NCBI RefSeq assembly: GCF_000003815.2
Contig: NC_049996.1
Span: forward strand, 9,186,359-9,250,358
Direction: 5' to 3'
Length of the DNA: 64,000 nucleotides
DNA from: Branchiostoma floridae
Lineage: Eukaryota; Chordata; Leptocardii; Amphioxiformes; Branchiostomatidae
Position 1 is the first letter of the stretch; each line of letters begins with the position of its first letter. Below the pieces are notes generated by a model. The model saw only the letters and a program-made list of their open reading frames with translations, was not told the origin of the DNA and did not search any database. A program made the position numbers and the translations under genes. Of the stretch, positions 62,001 to 64,000 are shown piece after piece.

Positions 62001-64000
62001 CTCAAAAGGCATTGTTGCGAGTGTGCTCAATGTGTTGTCAGATGTGTCAGATTGTGCGAGTGCTGATGTTTCTTGAGAAGTTGATCCTGTCTTTAAAGTC
62101 TTTGAAATGAGTGAACTAAATGCATTAGATGTTATTCCGTCGGGTTGCGGTAGGGTAGATTTTTCTGCAGTTGTAGAATCTTGCTCCAAACTTGTTGTCA
62201 CAAGCATACTCAATGTATTGGGCACTGTTGGGTAGGCTTGTGGGGATGTTTCTAGAGCCATAGAAATATTCTCAAGAGGCATTGTACGAAAAGTACTTGA
62301 CACTTTTGTGTCAGGTTGGGGAAAGCTAGGATGTCTCTAAAGCTACAGAATCAAGTTCAGAAGGCTCTGTCCCTAGTGTTCCTAATATGCTGAAATTTGT
62401 TTTGTTGGTATATGACAAANNNNNNNNNNNNNNNNNNNNNNNNNNNNNNNNNNNNNNNNNNNNNNNNNNNNNNNNNNNNNNNNNNNNNNNNNNNNNNNNN
62501 NNNNNNNNNNNNNNNNNNNCCGTTGATTTCTGTACGTTAGTGTCCCTATAAGAGATGTCACTATTGGGGAGGACTTAGACGAGAAGATGGCCGTTTTTGT
62601 TGATAATGAATCTAAGGAGGATAGTCGAGTTGAAAACGATGTTGGTGTTGCTGGTGTTGTTGTTGGTTCTGCTGTTGTAGTTGTCCATGTCTGAGTCGTC
62701 AATGTCGATGTCAGTAACTGTCGTGTTACTGGTCTAGGTGTAGTTAAAGGTGTGGTTTGGGAAGCAGATGAGCTGGAAGTTGGAGATGTGGTGTGTGGAG
62801 GAGATGCGTTGGGGGTTGATGAAACCACAGTTGTTACAGTTGTAGGAAATTCTAGAGAAAACCAAAAAAATTTCAGGCCCAAAATTTGATTATAAGTTAA
62901 CACTGGATTGGAGTACATGTACATATAACAAACATCCTATGAGTATATAGTAGAGTGGACTAATAGGAAGAAGTTGTACGCAACAAAATTGGTTTGGTAG
63001 GCTGAATAAAGGTTCAGAAACTTGAACTATGAGGCTCCAAATGTCTTACTGAGGGATGACTGGTGTGATAGATGTTGGCTTGCTTAGGAATGAGTCCACT
63101 TACTATACAAAATGTCTATAACATCCTATGAGACTCAGTATACATTTCAAACAGACATACATGTACAGTAGTGAATGAAACGTGAGGTACAGTACTTACC
63201 ATCTGTCGATGATGTCATTGTTGTCAGCTTATCTGGCCAGGGAGAGGATGTTCTCTGTTTAGATGATGTGGTAGGTGGCAAACTTGTCACAGTTGAATGA
63301 GTAGCTGGTGTCCTTGTATTGGCTTTGGATGTCTGATGTTGAACTGTTGAGTGTTGAGACATATTGGAAGGCTCAGAAGAAGACAATGGGAAGCTGGTAG
63401 AGTCTGTCCTTGTTGGTTCAAAAGCTGATGATGATGGTAGCAAGTCAGCAGATGTGGTAGGAGTGGACTTTGCAGACCATTTTTTTGGTGATGCAGACGT
63501 ACTGGCAGATGGTGGCATTGGTGATGTCCATAGAAGGGATTTCTGTGTTTGCCTCGCAGAGGTTGAGTATTCTGTTGCAGATGATCTTGGCACACTTAAT
63601 GATGAAGTGGGTAATGGACTGGTTGCTTCTGTTGGCAACCTTGGTGTCCATTGGTGGGTAGACAAACCTGAAGTTGTTTCTGATGATGACTCAGTAGACC
63701 TTTGTTCTTTTGGAGCCGTAAATAAAGTTGATACTCTCAATGTTGTAAGGTTTGCCTCTGATGACGTGGTTTCTCTCCCTGAAGATGTTGACTGGAGGAC
63801 AGATTCTGTTTGCATCTTTGGCAATGTACTACTTGCAAAGTCAGTCTTTGATGTCTGAGTCCTAGAACTGGACAAGGCAGCAGTGGATGTAGACAAATTT
63901 AATTCTAGTGAAGCTGTAGACATTGGTTGTTGCTTTGTTGTGGATTCTGATGACACACTGCTATGATTTTTCCTATGAGTCGTCTGAAATGGATTGGATG
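41687..64000 (-). CDS. Giant mucin-like adhesion G-protein-coupled receptor, 5' end outside
   Basis: At least 23 exons: >=64000-63200, 62851-58762 (two N gaps, one frameshift), 58554-52333, 52079-51972, 51294-51203, 50676-50446, 50241-50173, 50047-49921, 49567-49433, 49223-49148, 48780-48684, 48498-48452, 47657-47543, 47154-47048, 46682-46571, 45943-45787, 45189-45024, 44523-44457, 44165-44080, 43597-43468, 43100-43059, 42805-42731, 42574-41687 (TAA). Exons from 52079 on add 975 residues in frame. Order: Ser/Thr-rich mucin region (over 3,500 residues), HRM, GAIN, GPS, 7TM, 295-residue tail. Such receptors self-cleave at the GPS and signal through a tethered agonist. Subfamily is unclear; the 7TM looks like group I (ADGRL/E-like). 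The ligand-binding domain, if any, would lie upstream. Confidence 0.9.
42731..47154 (-). CDS. Adhesion GPCR: seven-transmembrane region
   Basis: Nine exons. TM1 [20 protein letters not shown] (47154-47048); TM2 [17 protein letters not shown] (46682-46571); TM3 [20 protein letters not shown] with MLCEGIQLY (45943-45787); TM4 [15 protein letters not shown] and a long second extracellular loop (45189-45024); [19 protein letters not shown] into TM5 (44523-44457) and [14 protein letters not shown] (44165-44080); TM6 [19 protein letters not shown] and TM7 (43597-43468, [11 protein letters not shown] in 43100-43059). The WMLCEG motif, the TM3 Cys/ECL2 CWL pair and the FIFIFHCL motif are class B2 hallmarks. 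Frame and phases join throughout. Confidence 0.92.
43650..43805. repeat. Second copy of the minisatellite-bearing element
   Basis: CACTCACAGCCAAACATATC followed by TGTCCTTGGTGCTGAACAC is one unit of the 40150-40800 minisatellite. Its right flank (AAACCATGCATTG, AAGGCTTTGTTCC, TTTTTTTGCCTCTGAT) matches the right flank there. It lies in the intron after exon 43597-43468, upstream of it in genomic order. Confidence 0.75.
45500..45690 (-). mobile_element. tRNA-derived SINE
   Basis: On the minus strand it has an A box (TGGCCGAACGG, 45680-45670) and a B box (GGTTCGATCCC, 45637-45627) at tRNA-like spacing, with CCGGGTGGCGGCA downstream resembling a tRNA 3' half. The 5' acceptor arm (AGCCTTT) does not pair with TGGCGGC and one T-stem pair is mismatched, so it is a SINE head or tRNA pseudogene rather than a working tRNA. 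It lies in the intron between TM3 and TM4 exons. Confidence 0.65.
46251..46423. mobile_element. MITE, AGAGTGGACT family, copy 1
   Basis: It begins TAGAGTGGACTCATTCC and ends GGAATAAGTCCACTCCACTT, giving imperfect inverted ends. The inside (GGCTGAATAAAAGTTTGTAA, GGCTCCAGATGTCTTACTGA) matches the copy at 62951-63104. It is in an intron of the adhesion GPCR. Confidence 0.7.
46801..47038. repeat. Long (CA)n microsatellite
   Basis: About 240 bp of CA-rich simple sequence with GTGGAC and ATGTTCGAAC interruptions. It begins about 10 bp from the TM1 exon end (donor at 47047-47046). Open frames through it are artefacts. Confidence 0.95.
47200..47239. repeat. Perfect short palindrome (MITE end pair)
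   Basis: CAAGGAGGTTTTA, a 13-bp loop, then TAAAACCTCCTTG. Related words lie at 4277-4306 (AACAAGGAGGTTG...ATCCTCCTTG) and 44389 (ACAAGGAGGTTTA), so it is probably a collapsed family of hairpin elements. Confidence 0.6.
47543..48498 (-). CDS. Adhesion GPCR: GPS autoproteolysis motif
   Basis: Exons 48498-48452 and 47657-47543. The motif has CTWWDF, then CTVDPSM, and [14 protein letters not shown]: four Cys, the Trp pair and the HL^T cleavage tripeptide, all intact. Cleavage would fall between the Leu and Thr codons (47579/47578), leaving [12 protein letters not shown] as the tethered agonist at the N-terminus of the membrane fragment. Confidence 0.93.
47866..48017. repeat. 27-bp minisatellite
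   Basis: About five to six copies of TGTATGTTTTGAACATACAC followed by ATGTAGC. Each unit is itself nearly palindromic (GTATGTTTTGAACATAC). The penultimate copy carries a short insertion (AAAGTC). Confidence 0.85.
48117..48428. mobile_element. CAGGGCTC-family inverted-repeat element, copy 3
   Basis: It begins CAGGGCTCGAAATAGC and ends TATTTTGTGCCCTG. It is flanked by ATACA on both sides (48112-48116 and 48429-48433), a 5-bp direct repeat like that of copy 2. The inside is dense in GTGCAGGT / ACCTGCAC words in both orientations. Confidence 0.7.
48684..50676 (-). CDS. Adhesion GPCR: GAIN domain
   Basis: Exons 50676-50446, 50241-50173, 50047-49921, 49567-49433, 49223-49148 and 48780-48684. The first two are helical ([32 protein letters not shown]), as in GAIN subdomain A; the rest are strand-rich ([28 protein letters not shown]), as in subdomain B leading to the GPS. 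N-glycosylation sequons are frequent (NDT, NSS, NIT). A short Cys cluster SCGGCSC in exon 50047-49921 is unusual. Phases join without a break. Confidence 0.85.
51203..52079 (-). CDS. Adhesion GPCR: hormone-receptor motif (HRM)
   Basis: Exons 52079-51972 and 51294-51203. They read [16 protein letters not shown], then LAGSCHH | [12 protein letters not shown] and TPDTTEC. Cysteines, the WPRT core and the G-x-W near the end fit the HRM of adhesion and secretin-type GPCRs. A + strand LINE 3' end lies in the intron between the two exons. Confidence 0.85.
51320..51655 (+). mobile_element. 5'-truncated LINE, 3' end
   Basis: The + strand reads [20 protein letters not shown] followed by RLFK and stop, the typical C-terminus of CR1/Jockey-type ORF2, then a 3' UTR ending AATAAATAAAGG and (CAAA)n. 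It lies in the intron between the two HRM exons, antisense to the receptor gene. Confidence 0.75.
52333..58554 (-). CDS. Adhesion GPCR: 6.2-kb mucin-like exon
   Basis: One uninterrupted 6,222-bp exon (2,074 codons, phase 1 at both ends) encodes almost only Thr, Ser, Pro and small polar residues, which predicts dense O-glycosylation and an extended stalk. Local repeats are visible: a 7-residue SMEPTTK-type run (53320-53575), a 28-residue GQTKTPST / TQTETPST / VQTT unit in three copies (57866-58085) and [11 protein letters not shown] (53040-53150). The exon is preceded by CATTTTCAG next to an assembly gap and ended by a donor at 52332-52331. Long open frames on the opposite strand here (up to 334 codons, Val-rich) are mirror images of the Thr/Ser codons. 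Confidence 0.9.
58564..58663. other. Assembly gap (100 N)
   Basis: Exactly 100 N, so the true length is unknown. It lies in the intron between the two largest mucin exons, 8 bp from the acceptor of the 6.2-kb exon. Confidence 0.99.
58762..62851 (-). CDS. Adhesion GPCR: second mucin-like exon, gapped
   Basis: Read as one phase 1-1 exon from the acceptor at 62853-62852 to the donor at 58761-58760. It encodes degenerate ~40-residue repeats of the type [20 protein letters not shown] and contains two 100-N gaps of unknown true size (61178-61277, 62420-62519). One extra base near 62326 shifts the frame beside the second gap; an assembly or base-calling error is likely. Continuity across the gaps is inferred from the repeat style and matching end phases. 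Confidence 0.75.
61178..61277. other. Assembly gap (100 N)
   Basis: Exactly 100 N inside the second mucin exon. The frame differs on the two sides, as expected for an arbitrary gap size in repetitive coding DNA. Confidence 0.99.
62420..62519. other. Assembly gap (100 N)
   Basis: Exactly 100 N inside the second mucin exon, close to the apparent single-base frameshift near 62326. Confidence 0.99.
62951..63104. mobile_element. MITE, AGAGTGGACT family, copy 2
   Basis: It begins TAGAGTGGACTAATAGG and ends AATGAGTCCACTTACTA. The inside (GGCTGAATAAAGGTTCAG, GGCTCCAAATGTCTTACTGA) matches copy 1 at 46251-46423. It lies in the intron between the first two visible mucin exons. Confidence 0.7.
63200..64000 (-). 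CDS. Adhesion GPCR: first visible mucin-like exon, cut by window end
   Basis: Ser/Thr-rich frame open to the window edge, ending at a phase-1 donor (63199-63198, ACAGATG|GTAAGT). A possible acceptor CATTTCAG lies at 63984-63991, so the exon may begin at 63983 or extend beyond the window. Composition matches the following two mucin exons. Signal peptide and any adhesive domain are not in view. Confidence 0.75.

Noticed and set aside
52353-63858. Long Val/Asp-rich open frames on the + strand (up to 334 codons)
   Set aside because: They mirror the Thr/Ser codons of the minus-strand mucin exons (ACA/TCA complement to TGT/TGA-shifted Val codons) and have no splice or domain support.

Overview
The window looks like a piece of a cephalochordate (amphioxus, Branchiostoma-like) nuclear genome. 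The reasons are intron-rich animal genes with clean GT-AG splice sites, a chordate-type TRIO/KALRN gene that keeps Ig, FN3 and kinase domains, and dense small transposon debris in the introns. The species call is inference. I assembled exons by eye from splice sites, reading frame and intron phase, with no tools and no transcript data.

Layout. 1-3.5 kb: a 166-bp tandem repeat, then a broken pogo/Tigger-type transposon. 3.56-18.78 kb (+): the 3' half of a TRIO/KALRN RhoGEF gene in 22 in-frame exons: DH2, PH2, SH3, Ig, FN3, protein kinase. Its first visible exon has a YY1-type initiator at an ATG, so it may be the first exon of a short 'Duet-like' isoform. 19-22.7 kb: 3' UTR and intergenic DNA. 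22.77-25.05 kb (-): a compact five-exon gene, all introns phase 0, for a 233-residue secreted, helix-rich protein. Its helix spacing resembles the CNTF/CLCF1/IL-6 long-chain cytokines; this is the most interesting candidate. 25-41.6 kb: repeats (SINEs, LINE 3' ends, microsatellites, a large minisatellite), a tandem array of exon-like cassettes on the + strand (31.6-32.7 kb), and one candidate first coding exon at a YY1-type promoter (39.9 kb, -).

41.7-64.0 kb (-): a giant adhesion GPCR in at least 23 exons. It has very large Ser/Thr-rich mucin-like exons (one is 6,222 bp and fully open), a hormone-receptor motif, a GAIN domain with an intact GPS (HL^T), seven membrane segments with an unusually long second extracellular loop, and a 295-residue polar tail. 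Three 100-N gaps and one frameshift lie in or beside the mucin part. Its 5' end is outside the window.

The three genes are not an operon or an obvious pathway. Rho-GTPase signalling (TRIO/KALRN), a possible secreted helical ligand and an adhesion receptor simply lie next to each other. Recurrent features are local duplications of an acceptor splice site plus exon start (in two genes), symmetric phase-1 exons, and several small inverted-repeat element families, two of them with recognisable target-site duplications.
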